DNA of 64,000 bases from Dipteronia dyeriana (GCA_032871835.1 CM065298.1:71452154-71516153); one strand, 5' to 3'. Numbered from the stretch's first letter, positions 11,336 through 23,092 are shown. A program made the numbers and translations. Notes: a model not told the origin generated them from the sequence alone.

Positions 11336-12300
11336 AAACGGTTTATTCTATTTTTATGTCAATATCTCTCACTTGTTAGACACATAATCAATGCAACCTA
11401 ATTATAAAAGAGTAAAATTATCAAAAGATGAAACTTACCTATGGCATTTACGCCTAGGTCATATTAACCTTGATAGTTTCAAAAGATTGGTTAGTGATGG
11501 ACCTTAGAGTGACTTAAAGGTTGATGATCTACCAACTTGTGAATCTTGTTTGGAAGGTAAGATGACCAAAAGGTCTTTCACGACCAAAGGCATAAGAGCC
11601 ACTAAATGTTTAGGATTGATACACACTGATGTTTGTGGTCCTATGAGCGTTCAAGCTAGAGGTGGATATACGTACTTTATCACTTTCACAGATGATTACT
11701 CGAGATTTGGCTATGTGTATCTCATAAGACATAAGTTGGATGCTTTTGACATGTTTAAAGCATTTAAAGCTTAAGTAGAAAATTAGCTTAAGAAACACAT
11801 AAAAAATTTTACGGTCTGATCGTGGTTGAGAATATCTATCTAGTGAGTTTTAGAAATATCTTATTGATAATGGGATAATTTCTCAGTTTTCTGCACCAGG
11901 TACATTTCAACAAAATTGGGTTGTAGAAAGGAGAAATAGAATTCATTTGGACATGGTTAGGTCCAGGTTGAGTTATTCCATGCTACCTAATTGTTTTTGG
12001 GGATATGCTTTACAAACTGCTATGTATATTCTAAATGATGTACCTTCTAAGGGTCGGTTCCTAATACACCGCATGAGCTGTGGACCAGGAGAAAGACTAG
12101 TTTACAACATTTCAGGATATTTGGATACCCTGCACACGTGTTAAAAGGAAAGACAGAAAAGATGGAGTCCCGTTCAAAAACATGCTTCTTTGCAGGGTAT
12201 CAAAAAGGAACTAAAGGATATTATTCCTATAGTCCTTTAGTTTTAAAGTATTTGTTTCAATAAATGCTAAATTTCTGGCACAGGACTATATGAATAATTT
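11336..12300 (+). pseudogene. Element A gag-pre-integrase and integrase
   Basis: From about 11400 the reading gives KLSKDETYLWHLRLGHINL, then CESCLEGKMTKRSF (zinc finger cysteines), then GLIHTDVCGPMSVQARGGY and YFITFTDDYSRFGYVYLI, which contain the first two catalytic acidic positions of the copia integrase core. A stop follows at about 11773. The core resumes near 11875 with FSAPGTFQQNWVVERRNR, where the third catalytic Glu (V-E-R) is present. It continues to AGYQKGTKGYYSYSPLV at about 12198-12240. At least three stops or frameshifts interrupt it. The enzyme would insert the cDNA into chromosomes; this copy cannot be made whole. Confidence 0.8.
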
Positions 12301-12429
12301 TGTGCCTAAAGTAGAATTGTCCTAAATGAGCATTCAAGAGATACAATTCCATAAGAGGTTTCACAACCTAGCCTAATTGTAAGTTCCACACCATCATAAT
12401 TTCAACAACCTACCATTCCTAGTCGTAGT

Positions 12430-12954
12430 GGGAGGGTCAGTAGACAACCTGAGAGATACATCTATCTAGGAGAATCAATAGAGAATCTCCTGGATGACGA
12501 TGATCCCTTCACATACAAGGAAGCCATGAAAGATGTTGATTGTCGCCATTGGCAAAAGGTAATGCAATCCAAAATTGAATCTATGTTTAAAAATGAAGTC
12601 CGGTCTCTTGTGGACTTACCTAAAGGGATAAAACCCATTAGGTGCAAGTAGGTAAGAGGAATGGATGAAAAGGTGGAAAACTTTAAACCTAGATTGGTAG
12701 CTAAAGGTTACACTCAGAAGGAAGGTATCAATTATGAGGAAACCTTCTCTCTTGTGGTCATACTTAAATCTATTAGGATACTCTTATCCATTGTGGCATC
12801 TTTAGACCTAGAGATTTGGAAAATGGACGTCAAGATAGCTTACCTTAACAGAAGTCTTGATGAAAGCATCTATATGATGCAACTTCAAAGATTCATTAAA
12901 AAAAGCCAAGAAGAAAAGGTATGCAAGTTGCAAGGATCATATATAAGTTGAAGC
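12430..12954 (+). pseudogene. Element A reverse transcriptase, N-terminal part
   Basis: The reading starts with RPERYIYLGESIENLL and EAMKDVDCRHWQKVMQSKIE, the linker before RT. After a stop at about 12650 the 12661-12951 frame gives KPRLVAKGYTQKEGINYEE, then SIRILLSIVASLDLEIWKMD and VKIAYLNRSLDESIYM. These are RT motifs including the first catalytic Asp (WKMDVK). The gene is cut at 12954 by element B and resumes at 23093. The bases gaagc at 12950-12954 are repeated at 23088-23092 as B's target-site duplication. Confidence 0.85.
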
Positions 12955-15133
12955 TGAAATTTCCCTTTATCTTTATAGTGTGAATATACCTAGGGGGGGT
13001 GTGAATAGGTATATGCTCCAATTTTTTTAACCTTTTAAAAACAATGCAATTCTAACAATGCTTAATGCAAATTGCAAACAATGGCACACAATATTTACGT
13101 GGTAAACCTCCGAAGAGGAAACATTCACGGGTTGATAACATAACCACCGGTAAAAGAAAATCCACTATTTCAAATAGAGTTACACACTCAAGCAATCAAC
13201 ATATGCTCTCCAAGTTATCACTCTCACTCTGTCCTCGAACCTAGTGAACTACTAAGCCAAACTTCATATCCAAGACCCCCTATCTCTAGGAAGATTCCTT
13301 GCTCACCTATCTAGATCCTCCCGACCCTAGGCAAGACTTCTTGCTCAAATATCCAAGTCCGCCCGACTCTAGTCAAGACTTCCTTGCTCAACAATCCGAG
13401 GTCTCACACCTCTTGTCGAGACTTCCACTTGCTTAGCTATCCAAGTCCTATCGACTCTAGCTAAGACTTCCAATTGCTCAAATCAAAGAATCACTCTAAG
13501 ATATGAGACTTTCTACCTCTTCACAAGGCATCTAAGTGATCATGAATGCAAAACGCAAACAAGCACTCAACATAGAAAATGATGATAAACAAATTCTATG
13601 GACATGCAACTAGATAGCTAGATTATGCTTTCAAAGAACAATCACAAATATATCTAGGCAACCTAAGCATGTTATCAACTAAGAACATAGATATAAAGAT
13701 ATAGACACCAATTAAAACACAACCTAGTTCTTAGAAAATGAAATTAGATCTAGAAATAATCAATCAAGCATAAGAACAAAAGAAATCTAGAAACAATTTC
13801 ATGGTTATCAAGTTTAGCACAAATCATTCAATTTATCACAAATCTAGTGAAACTTGAAAATCAAATCAACAAACCATAAAATGATATCAAAATCATCCTA
13901 GTCATCCTTCTTAATAGAATAGCATCAATCAATAAGAAGATCGAAGAAGAAAACTAAGAAGAAGATGATTTTACCAACAAGGATGAAAATCACAAACTGA
14001 AGATCTGATCACAACATAAAATCTAGACATTTTTTTACTCTAGAAATCCTTGGGGTTTGTAGAACTCTTCAAGACACTAAAAATCAGTTTTGAATCAAGT
14101 GATTCGGAGTAGAAATGAAGAAGTTATCACAAAAACAAAAATCAAAATGTTGAGAGAAACATTTATGCACTTGTTCTTTAAATTCAATTTTCTCAACTTG
14201 TTAATGAATGAGAGGGAAGGAGAGGTTTTGAAGAGAGAACAACCAAATGACCAAATTGCCCCCATTATTTAGTGCCTCCCCAAGATGGCGTATGAGTATC
14301 TCGGGGCAGAGCACCTTTGGGGCCGAGATGGCCACGTGCCATCTCGGGATGGTGCAAGGTGATGGCTTGAGCCATCGTACCTCATCCCTTGCGCTCCTCC
14401 CGCGTTCTTTGTACGTTCTTTGGTCTCCAAACTCCGAATTCAAATCCGCTTGAAGATTACAAACCAGGACTCCCTCATGGACATGTAAATATAAGATACT
14501 CTACCCAGAAAATAAGAATTGTACTTGATATACAAAGATGAAGACAATGTATGCAACACGAGTTGAAAGTGTAGTATCTTTTGACTTAGAACTCGAAATC
14601 AATAGTATGAGTAACCGAAATGACCGGAACTCAATCATGAATAATCTAAGACTAAAATAAAGTTCAAGATCCATGTTATTCAAACATAAACAAACAAACA
14701 CATTTCACACAAGAATGCAAACTACATAGAGATAGTCTCCAATCATGCATTTTCCAAAACATGTTATTTCCATACCAATGCATGAGCATTCAACTTCAAG
14801 TGTGTGAAAGTGTTATACCAAATGATGCGCTATGATGCAGGGATACAAATGTATGAATTATGTGCATGTGCGCATATAATGATGCACAACTAAGTAGGGA
14901 CACATATGAATGAATTGTGTGTGTGCGCGCCTACGCCTTGTAAGAGGAAGAAGGATCTCGATACCTTAGCATCCAAGAATAGTACGAATCCTCTTGAAGA
15001 CGAACTTTACATCATGAGAAGTTGCTTTTCTTCCTTGAAGTTCTTATCATCATGAACCACTTAAGCAACTAAGCATTACAAAGGAATGAAGTTTTGTTAT
15101 GAAATTAAGCCAACACAAATCTAAAACCTAACA
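12955..15133 (-). mobile_element. Element B 3' LTR (2179 bp)
   Basis: On the minus strand it runs TGTTAGGTTTTAG to AAAGGGAAATTTCA. It aligns end to end with 20959-23087. A GC-rich island at 14275-14410 holds two palindromes. At 14323-14347, CCGAGATGG and CCATCTCGG surround a G-box CACGTG at 14333-14338. At 14361-14376 lies GATGGCTTGAGCCATC. A TATA-like CATAAATG is downstream on the minus strand near 14160. The Sirevirus U5 block is at 13096-13132 and the C-run end at 12993-12999 (shown as G on the plus strand). Short frames inside (14090-14701) are not genes. Confidence 0.9.
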
Positions 15134-15147
15134 ATCTCCCCCTTTGG
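15134..15147 (-). other. Element B polypurine tract next to 3' LTR
   Basis: The minus strand reads CCAAAGGGGGAGAT immediately before the LTR start TGTTAGG. This is the expected second-strand primer tract. Confidence 0.85.
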
Positions 15148-16614
15148 CTATTCCATGACAAAACCTCTACCTCACCATACAAAGATCACTCATACTCAAT
15201 GTTGATTGCATTCTCACATCCTCACATTACAAAGAAATATTCCTAGATTAAAGTGTCTTTAAGAATCTTCAAGAATATCTTCACACATTCAAAGTACCTA
15301 TGAGACAAGAACAACCAAAAGAAATCTTCTACAACGAAGATAGGCGAGATAAACAAACAATATACGAAACAAAAACAAAAGTTCCCTTATCTCTTCTTAT
15401 CTCATGCAAACAAGAATTCTTTCTCCCTCTTAAGACAAAATTTCTCCCCCTTAATGAATTGTTGTCTCCCCTTTTATATCAAAAGTAAGTAACATGGTCA
15501 GGAAAACACTTTCTCCCCCTTTTTCGCAAGGAATAGACAAAAACATATTACACAACCTAGAGAGAGAGATAAATGCCAATAGAAAATACCTACAAGGATA
15601 TAAGGGGTGCATAATGAAATCATGAGATAGTGAGCCAACAAGTTGTATAGAGAACTAAGTTGAACAAACTAAGCTCCCCCTTAACATATGCTCCACATAT
15701 TAATAAGTAAATAAACTTGTTCACAAGGGAATCACACAATCACACATTTCAAACAATAAAATAGTAAACCATTTTTTTAAAAATTAATAAGAGAATAATA
15801 GATTTTCATTATCCTCTAAAAAATAATCTCTCATTGCTAATGAATCAAGCACATGAAGCAAAAAATGTGTGTGTGTGTGTGTGAAAATTCTTCTAGCATA
15901 TATAAAAATGAGTGATTGTGATATCAACATGCAAACCACTTCAACACCTATCCATCTAAAGTTTTTCCAATCAAGGTCAAACCGATTATAATCCGGATTT
16001 TTTTTCTTTAAAGAGAATATATTTCAACATATGAGTGTGTGTGTGCATGTGGCTCATCATCCCTTTTCTATTTTTCAACCCGATCAATCACAATTTTCAA
16101 CTATGCTCCATTTTAAGCCTTCCTCCATTTCTTTTTAGGCTTTGTATCAAAGATTTTTTTTTTAAATGATTCTTTTTCAACACTTCTTTGATTTTTTCTT
16201 ACATAAACATATACTCTTCATTACGGCTTTCACTCATCATAATGGTGTAGCTCTTTCCTACATTGGGTGGCTTGACAACCAAGGTAGCCCTTTCCTTGAA
16301 GGTGCTCGTTGAGTTCTATTTAGATGTCGAAGCTAAATGGATACTAACCATAGCTCATCAATCATGTACTAGACAATGAACTTCAAGATGCATTCATAAT
16401 CTACATGCTTTCAAACTCAATTACTTAAACTTAAACATATAAGAGAAGCATTTGTGCACTTTTATAAACAAAATTTACAAAGACTTAAGTGCATGATCTA
16501 GAAGCAATAAAAGCTATTTTATCAAGAAAATTACTTCTCACATGAGTAGCTCTCAAAGAAATAGATATGCAATATAGTTTTGCTTTTCAAGCCACTCATA
16601 ACCACACACAAGCA
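15148..16614 (-). other. Element B 3' non-coding region with multiplied PPT-like tracts
   Basis: There are about 1.47 kb between the RNase H end and the PPT. Full Sireviruses may carry an envelope-like gene here, but I see no coherent frame. Additional purine tracts on the minus strand occur at about 15439-15450, 15464-15474, 15510-15523 and 15671-15681 (GGGGGAG cores). The rest is AT-rich, with a GT microsatellite at 15868-15883. Multiplied PPT-like motifs are a known Sirevirus trait. Confidence 0.65.
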
Positions 16615-17562
16615 TTAATCAACACAAATCATGCCAATGGATCTTCTAAGAGATACAAATCTCTCTTTGTCCAAGGGCTTTGTGATCAAGTCTGCAAGTT
16701 GATTTTTAGTAGGCATATGTTCAAGAGTTACTATTGCATGTTCAACAAGTTCTCTAATGAAATGATGCCTAATGTCTATATGCTTTGTGTGTGGATGTTG
16801 AACCGGATTTTTAGAGATGTTAATGGCCCTCATATTATCACAATAGAGAGTCATTTTACCTTGATCAATCTCATAAACCTTGAGAATTTGTTTCATCCAT
16901 AGAAGTTATGTGCTAGCACTTTCGGCCGTAATGTACTCGGCTTCAGATGATGAAATAGAGACGGATTTTTGCTTTTTGCTTTGCCAAGCAACCAAATTAT
17001 TCCCCAAGTAAAAGCAACCGCCCGATGTGCTTTTACGATCATCAATGTTTCCTCTCCAATCCGCATCACCATAGCCAACAAGAATATCATTAGTATCAAA
17101 CGAATAGAATAAACCAAGATTATGTGTTCCTTTTATATATCTAATGATTCTTTTAACGGCTTTCAAGTGAGATTCTTTTGGATTGGATTGAAACCTAGCA
17201 CACAAACCAACACTAAAACAAATATCTGGCCTACTAGCCATTAGGTAGAGAAGGCTACCTATCATGCTCCTATAGAGACTTTGATCAACATTTTTTCCCT
17301 TTTCATCTTTGTCAAGTTTTAAAGTAGTACTCATAGGTGTTTCAAATTCTTTTTGACTTTCAAGGCCAAATTTCTTAACAATATTTCTAGCGTATTTAGA
17401 TTGAGACAACATGATACCATTGCTAGATTTTTTCACTTGCATGCCAAGAAAGTAATTGAGTTCACCTACCATACTCATTTCAAATTCTCTTGACATAATA
17501 TTCACAAAATCATCAACCTTGGTTTTATATGTAGACCCAAACACAATGTCATCAATATATAT
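16615..17562 (-). pseudogene. Element B RT C-terminus and RNase H
   Basis: On the complement, IYIDDIVFGSTYKTKVDDF carries the copia RT catalytic YxDD (Y-I-D-D). ELNYFLGMQVKKSSNGIML and YLMASRPDICFSVGLCARF follow, then RNase H with LVGYGDADWRGNIDDRKST (catalytic Asp) and SISSSEAEYITAESAS (catalytic Glu). After a TAA at about 16903, where related proteins have Gln, the frame continues from 16896: LYCDNMRAINISKNP and HTKHIDIRHHFIRELV, ending at about 16615. Only this stop and the one at 17563 interrupt RT-RNase H, so this is the best preserved gene of the window. It would copy the RNA and remove it. Confidence 0.92.
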
Positions 17563-18729
17563 TTATGCAATAAAAATGTCATTGTCATAATGCTTGACAA
17601 ATAATGTTCTATCAATACCACCTCTCCTATATTGGTTGTCAATAAGATATTGAGTCAACCTATCATACCAAGCTCTAGGAGCTTGCTTAAGGCCATAAAG
17701 ATCCTTTTTCAACTTAAACACATGATTAGGGGAGTGTGGGTCTACAAAACCCTTAGGTTGTTCAACATACACTTTTTCTTGAAGGTATCCATTGAGAAAT
17801 GCACTTTTGACATCCATTTGAAACAATTTGAATTTTTTAAGACATGCAGTGAACAACAAAAGCCTAATGGACTCAAGACGTGCAACGGATGCAAAAGTCT
17901 CATCAAAGTCTACACCCTCAACTTGAGTGTATCCTTGAGCCACTAATCTTGCTTTATTTCTCACTATCTTGCCACATTCATCGGTCTTATTCCTAAACAT
18001 CCATTTTGTACCAATCACATTGACATCTTTTGGTCTAGGAACTAAGGACCATATTTCATTCCTCTCAAATTGATTTAGTTCTTCTTGCATGGCATTAACC
18101 CAATATTCTTCAATAATTGCTTCATTAATATTTTTGGGCTCAATTGGAGATGTGTAGCAAGCATATGAAATTTGGTTACCTAGTTGCCTTCTAGTTCGAA
18201 CCCCTTCATTCAAATCGCCTCTGATTTCTTGTTGGTAATGCATGTTCCTAAGTCTAGAATTAGAATTTTCAACATCTTGTTTGTCATCATTTAAACCATT
18301 TTCTAACTCTTGACTTTCTTCTCTAGCAACACTACCATTATCATCATTATAACTAGACTCACTTTCATCACAACTAGTCACATCAATAGGTGCTTTAGTG
18401 TCATTCAACGAATGTTCTTTAGGTTCATTGACATCATTGTTATCACAAAAATCAAGCATGCTAAGATCATCTATTTTCACATTAATAGACTCCATAATAT
18501 TCTTAGTTTTCAAATTGAACACTCTATATGCACGACTATTATCAGCATACCCAAGAAAGAGACCAATATCACTTTTAGCATCAAACTTTCCTAAGTGATC
18601 TCTATCATTCAAAATAAAACACTTACTCCCAAAAGTGTGGAAGTAACTCACATTAAGATTCTTGCCCTTCCAAAGTTCATAGGAGGTTTGTTTTGTGCCA
18701 GGCCTTCTAAAAAACACTATTAGTGACAT
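17563..18729 (-). pseudogene. Element B integrase C-terminus and RT N-half (388 codons open)
   Basis: The open frame reads RRPGTKQTSYELWKGKNLN, then HTFGSKCFILNDRDHLGKFD and GLFLGYADNSRAYRVFNL (end of the integrase domain), a variable acidic linker, then [60 protein letters not shown] (first RT Asp) and [20 protein letters not shown]. It ends in KHYDNDIFIA followed by TAA (17563-17565), two codons before YIDD. Related proteins have Gln there, so CAA to TAA is the simplest explanation. The open frame upstream starts at an internal Met; the true protein is a Gag-Pol polyprotein. Confidence 0.92.
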
Positions 18730-19499
18730 AGCATGCGGTATTGACCGCTTCGGCCCAAAGACTTCTAGGGACTTTCTTGCTATTGAGCATCACCCTAGCC
18801 ATCTCTTGCAAGACACGATTCTTCCTCTCAACAATACCATTTTGTTGAGGAGTTCTAGGAGCTGAGAACTCATGTGTAATCCCATAACCATCACAAAACT
18901 CACTAAATCTAGCATTTTCAAATTCACTTCCATGATCACTCCTAATGCGACATATTTTCTTGATCCCAAGACCTTTTCATTTTGAACTTGATTGCAAAAC
19001 TTCTTAAAGTAACCAAAAGTTTTGGTCTTGCTCAAAAAAAATATACCCAAGCAAACCGAGAAAATTCATCAACACATACAAAAATGTATTTCTTGCAATT
19101 TATGCTTTCGGTTTGAATTGGTCCCATTAGGTCCATATGCACAAGTTCTAAGGGCTTCTTGTTAGCAAAATTAGTGTTCTTTTTATGAGACACTTTGGTT
19201 TGTTTACCTAATTGACATGGTTTACAAACACCATCAAGCTTTTTACCAAGACTAGGAAGACCTCTAACAATGTTATATTTCACAAGCTTCTTTAAATCTT
19301 TATAATTCTTGCGGCCCAATCTTTCATGCCATAATTCAAGCTTGTTGCACTCATGTGCCATATTACATGTGAGTGGATCAACCTCTAAACAATAGCAATT
19401 GTCCGAAGACCTTTTGACTTTCAAAACAATTTTTCCCTTTTTATCAATTATTGTGCACACATCCTTGTTAAAGCTAACTTCTTTAAAAATTTCATACAA
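18730..19499 (-). pseudogene. Element B gag-pre-integrase and integrase core
   Basis: The 19499-19032 frame gives LTCNMAHECNKLELWHERLG, then CKPCQLGKQTKVSHKKN (finger cysteines) and LVHMDLMGPIQTESINCKKY, FVCVDEFSRFAWVYFF with the integrase catalytic Asp positions. It stops just after the YFF. Then 19050-18790 carries FGYFKKFCNQVQNEKVLG in one frame and the D-H-G-S-E-F region plus the third catalytic Glu region (P-Q-Q-N-G-I-V-E-R) in others, with two or more frameshifts. The last part joins the frame beginning at 18729. The order and spacing match G's integrase at 31830-32669. Confidence 0.85.
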
Positions 19500-19513
19500 T
19501 TGAGTGATGCTTA

Positions 19514-19753
19514 TTAATTAGCTTGTAGACCATTTGCATACATGGTGTCACGAAATTTAGGCAACCCGGGGATACAAATTGTTCCCTTGCCTAGAACTTG
19601 CATTTTAGTGCCATCGCCAAATGTAACCCATCCACCATCATTCATAACAAGATTCCTAAAGAATTCCTTGTTACCGGTCATATTCTTAGAGCAACCGCTA
19701 TCTAGGTACCAACAAGAGGATGAATAAGCTCTTAAAGCACATTGTGCAACCAA
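19514..19753 (-). pseudogene. Element B aspartic protease
   Basis: The 79-codon frame reads VAQCALRAYSSSCWYLDSGC, then SKNMTGNKEFFRNLVMNDGG, with the catalytic D-S-G triad intact. FGDGTKMQVLGKGTICIPG and MYANGLQAN follow. The N-terminal side up to about 19990 encodes Lys-rich linker sequence in broken frames. The protease would mature the polyprotein. The catalytic motif is kept but the neighbouring frames are broken. Confidence 0.85.
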
Positions 19754-20002
19754 ACATTGTGTTGTGTTTTTCTTAACCCAAACTTTCTTGACAAGTTTCT
19801 CATTCCTACTTTTGTTAACATGCTTTGACTTGTTTTAAGGCACATTGACTACATTAGTCACATTTTCAAACAAATCAAACAAAGCATTATCAACTTTCTT
19901 ATGCATAGTAGAACGAGGCACAACACAAGATTTAACAAACAAATCACCAACACATTTATTCTCAACATGCTTTTCCAATGTCTTCTTAGGTCTAATTCTA
20001 GA

Positions 20003-20880
20003 TCAATATATGGATAATTGCCTAGGACTATTCAAAGACATATCATGCAAATCATTGGCAATTTTACATTTACGAATGTATTCATAACATCTAGGTCTCA
20101 TGTGTCCTACCATGTTGCAATAATAACAAATAAGTATGAATTTGAGAAGTTTACCATTTGCTTGAGCATTCAACTCATTTTGCCTTCTCACATTTTTACC
20201 TCTTTGGTGTGCAACACTAGATGTCTTGCCTTTTGCATTTGATGATGATGTAGCTTGTCTTTGGCAATGTTGAGTCTTTTCCTTGACTTTCATTGTTGAT
20301 GTTGAGGCACCTCCGGTAGCATTCATGGCTTTACAATTAGAGAATGAACCTACATTTAAATTGCTACAAGCTTTGACAAAAGTAGATTTGTTAGATGAAG
20401 GAGTTGATTTTTCATTAACATATCCTAAACCTCTTTTGTCGCTTGAAGGCTTTCCAACCTTAATGAGAGCTTTCACTTTGTTAGAGCTAGATAACATCTT
20501 GTTAATCATCTCTTTAGCTCATTAAGTTTTTCATTAAGCACCTTCTCTTGATTCTCATGCTCATTAAGTTTTGCTGTAAGCACATTTTCAATTCTCCTAG
20601 CACGATCAAGAGATTCATCTCTTTGCTCAATTTCATGCTTCAAAATACTTAATCTATCATTGCTATCAATCAAGTTTTTCTCAAGATTAAGAATTTTGTC
20701 ATTAAGATCAATAACACATTTTGAGCTACAATAATGATATTCTAACTTCTTAGTGAGAGACGTATTGATCTTAGAGATCCTTTCATTTTCTTGAATAAGA
20801 TCTTTGATCTTTTGATCATCTAAGGCAATAGACTCACATTCAACAAAAAAAGCCACAAAAGAATACATTTCTTTAATCAT
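20003..20880 (-). pseudogene. Element B gag (short form: coiled coil plus one zinc knuckle)
   Basis: The start is ATG at 20880, 78 bases after the primer site. The first frame (20880-20506) is a long Glu/Lys/Leu coiled coil with DLIQENERISKINTSLTKKL and ILNLEKNLIDSNDRLSILKH. A single shift leads to the 20509-20003 frame with LIKVGKPSSDKRGLGYVNEK, a Ser/Lys-rich linker, and the knuckle CYYCNMVGHMRPRC (CX2CX4HX4C). The usual N-terminal capsid domain and first zinc knuckle, seen in C and D, are absent. G (31027-31830) has the same shortened gag at the same distance from its primer site. How such a gag would assemble is unclear. Confidence 0.82.
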
Positions 20881-20942
20881 GATGAAACAAAAGAAGATAA
20901 CAAAACACTACAAAGAAGATCTATCTAAGTGCATTTAGACAC

Positions 20943-20958
20943 CTGCTCTGATACTAAT
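20943..20958 (-). other. Element B primer-binding site
   Basis: The minus strand reads ATTAGTATCAGAGCAG right after the LTR end TTTCA. This is the initiator tRNA-Met type with G to A at one position. Confidence 0.85.
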
Positions 20959-23087
20959 TGAAATTTCCCTTTATCTTTATAGTGTGAATATACCTAGAGG
21001 GGGGGGGGGGGGGTGAATAGGTATATGCTTCAATTTTTATCTCATTTTAAAAACAATGCTTAATGAAAATTGCAAACAATGACACACAATATTTATGTCG
21101 TAAACCTCTGAAGAGGAAACATCCACGGGTTGATACCAAAACCATCGGCAAAATCAAATCCACTATTTCAAATAGAGTTACACACTCAAGCAATCAACAC
21201 ATGCTCTTCAAGTTATCACTCTTACTCTATCCTTGAACCTAGTGATCTACTAAGCCAACTTTCTATCCAAGACCCTTGTCTCTAGGAAGATTCCTTGCTT
21301 ACCTATCTGGATCCTCCCGACCCTATGCAAGACTTCTTGCTCAACAATCCGAGGTCTCAAACCTCTTGTTGAGACTTCCACTTGCTTAGCTATCCAAGTC
21401 CTCCTGACTCTAGCTAAGACTTCCAATTGCTCAAATCAAAGAATCACTCTAAGATATGAGACTTTCTACCTCTTCACAAGGCATCTAAGTAATCATGAAT
21501 GCAAAACGCAAACAAGCACTCAATATATAAAATGATGATCAACAAATTCTATGGACATGCAACTAGATAGCTAGATTATGCATTCAAAGAACAATCACAA
21601 ATATATCTAGGCAACCTAAGCATGTTATCAACTAAGAACATATATATAAAGATATTAACACCAATTAAAACACAACCTAGTTCTTAGAAAATGAAATTAG
21701 ATCTAGAAATATTCAATCAAGAATAAGAACAAAAGATTTCTAGAAACAATTTCATGTTTATCAAGTTTAGCACAAATCATTCAATTTATCACAAATCTAG
21801 CTAAACTTGAAAATCAAATAACCAAACTATAAAATGATATCAAAATCATCCTAGTCATGCTTCTTAATCAAATAGCATCAATCAATAAGAAGATCTAAGA
21901 AGAAAACTAAGAAGAAGATGATTTTACCAACAAGGATGAAAATCACGAACTGAAGATCTGGTCACAACATAAAATCTACACATCCTTTGGTTCTGGAAAT
22001 GCTTGGGGTTTGTAGAACTCTTCAAGACACTTGAAAGGTTTTTGAATCAAGTGATTCGGAGTAGAAATGAAGAAGTTATCACTAAAACAAAAAACAAAAG
22101 GTTGAGAGAAAAATTTCTGCACTTGTTCTTCATATTCAATTTTCTCAACTTGTTAATGAATGGGAGGGAATGAGAGGTTTTAAAGAGAGAACCCCCAAAT
22201 GACCGAATTGCCCCCATTATTAAGTGCCTCCCCAAGATGGCACATGGGCATCTCGGGGCAGAGCACCTTTGGGGCCGAGATGGTCACGCGCCATCTCGGG
22301 ATGGTGCAAGGTGATGGCTTGAGCCATCGCACCTCATCCCTTACGCTCCTCTCGCGTTCTTCGACCGTTCTTTTGGCTCCGAACTCCAAATTCAAATCCG
22401 TTTAAAGATTAAGAACTAGGACTCCCTCATGGACATGGAAATATAAGATACTCAACCCAAAAAATAAGAATTATACTAGATATATGAAGACGAAGATAGT
22501 GTATGCAACATGAGTTGAAAGTGTAGTATCTTTTGAATAAGAACTCGAAATCAATAGTATGAGTAACCAAAATGACCGGAATTTAATTATGAATAATCTA
22601 AGACTAAAATAAAGTTCAAGATCCATGTTATACAAACATATAAACAAACAAACACATTTCACACAAGAATGCAAACTACATAGAGATAGTCTCCAATCAT
22701 GCATTTTCCAAAACATGTTATTTCAATACAAATGCATAAGCATTCAACTTCAAGTGTGTGAAAGTGTTATACCAAATGATGCACTATGATGTAGGGACAC
22801 AAATGTATGAATTGTGTATATGTGTGCATATAATGATGCACAACTAAGTAGGGACTCATATGAATTAATTATGTGAGTGTGCGCATACGCCTTGCAAGAG
22901 GAAAAAGGATCTCGATACCTTAGCATCCAAGAATAGTACCAATCCTCTTGAAGACAAACTTTACATCATGAGAAGTTGCTTTTCTTCCTTGAAGTTCTTA
23001 TCATCATGAACCACTTAAGCAACTAAGCATTACAAAAAAATGAAGTTTTGTTATGGAATTAAGCCAACACAAATCTAAAAGCTAATA
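20959..23087 (-). mobile_element. Element B 5' LTR (2129 bp)
   Basis: It is a direct repeat of 12955-15133. On the minus strand it starts TATTAGC (mutated from TGTTAGG) and ends TTTCA. It keeps the palindromes at 22275-22299 and 22313-22328, but the G-box core of the first is changed from CACGTG to CACGCG. A G run of 15 (20999-21013) replaces the run of 7 in the other LTR. The GC island is at 22206-22350. Confidence 0.9.
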
Positions 23088-23092
23088 GAAGC

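Larger units (their letters stand above)
12955..23087 (-). mobile_element. Complete Sirevirus B, minus strand, nested in A
   Basis: It is 10,133 bp with both LTRs (20959-23087 as 5', 12955-15133 as 3'), a primer site (20943-20958), a PPT (15134-15147), gag, protease, integrase, RT and RNase H in copia order. The flanks are perfect 5-bp duplications GAAGC at 12950-12954 and 23088-23092. Several PPT-like tracts between RNase H and the 3' LTR, and a coiled-coil gag with a DKRGLGY motif, mark the Sirevirus lineage. The two LTRs differ visibly, so the insertion is not very recent. No coding region is intact. Confidence 0.92.

Noticed and set aside
14201..14453. Overlapping frames repeated at 22180-22405
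   Set aside because: Same place in both B LTRs, over the GC island, without motifs. They are LTR sequence.
15148..16614. Envelope-like gene of element B
   Set aside because: Position fits Sireviruses with an extra ORF, but there is no frame of useful length, no signal peptide and no membrane segment.
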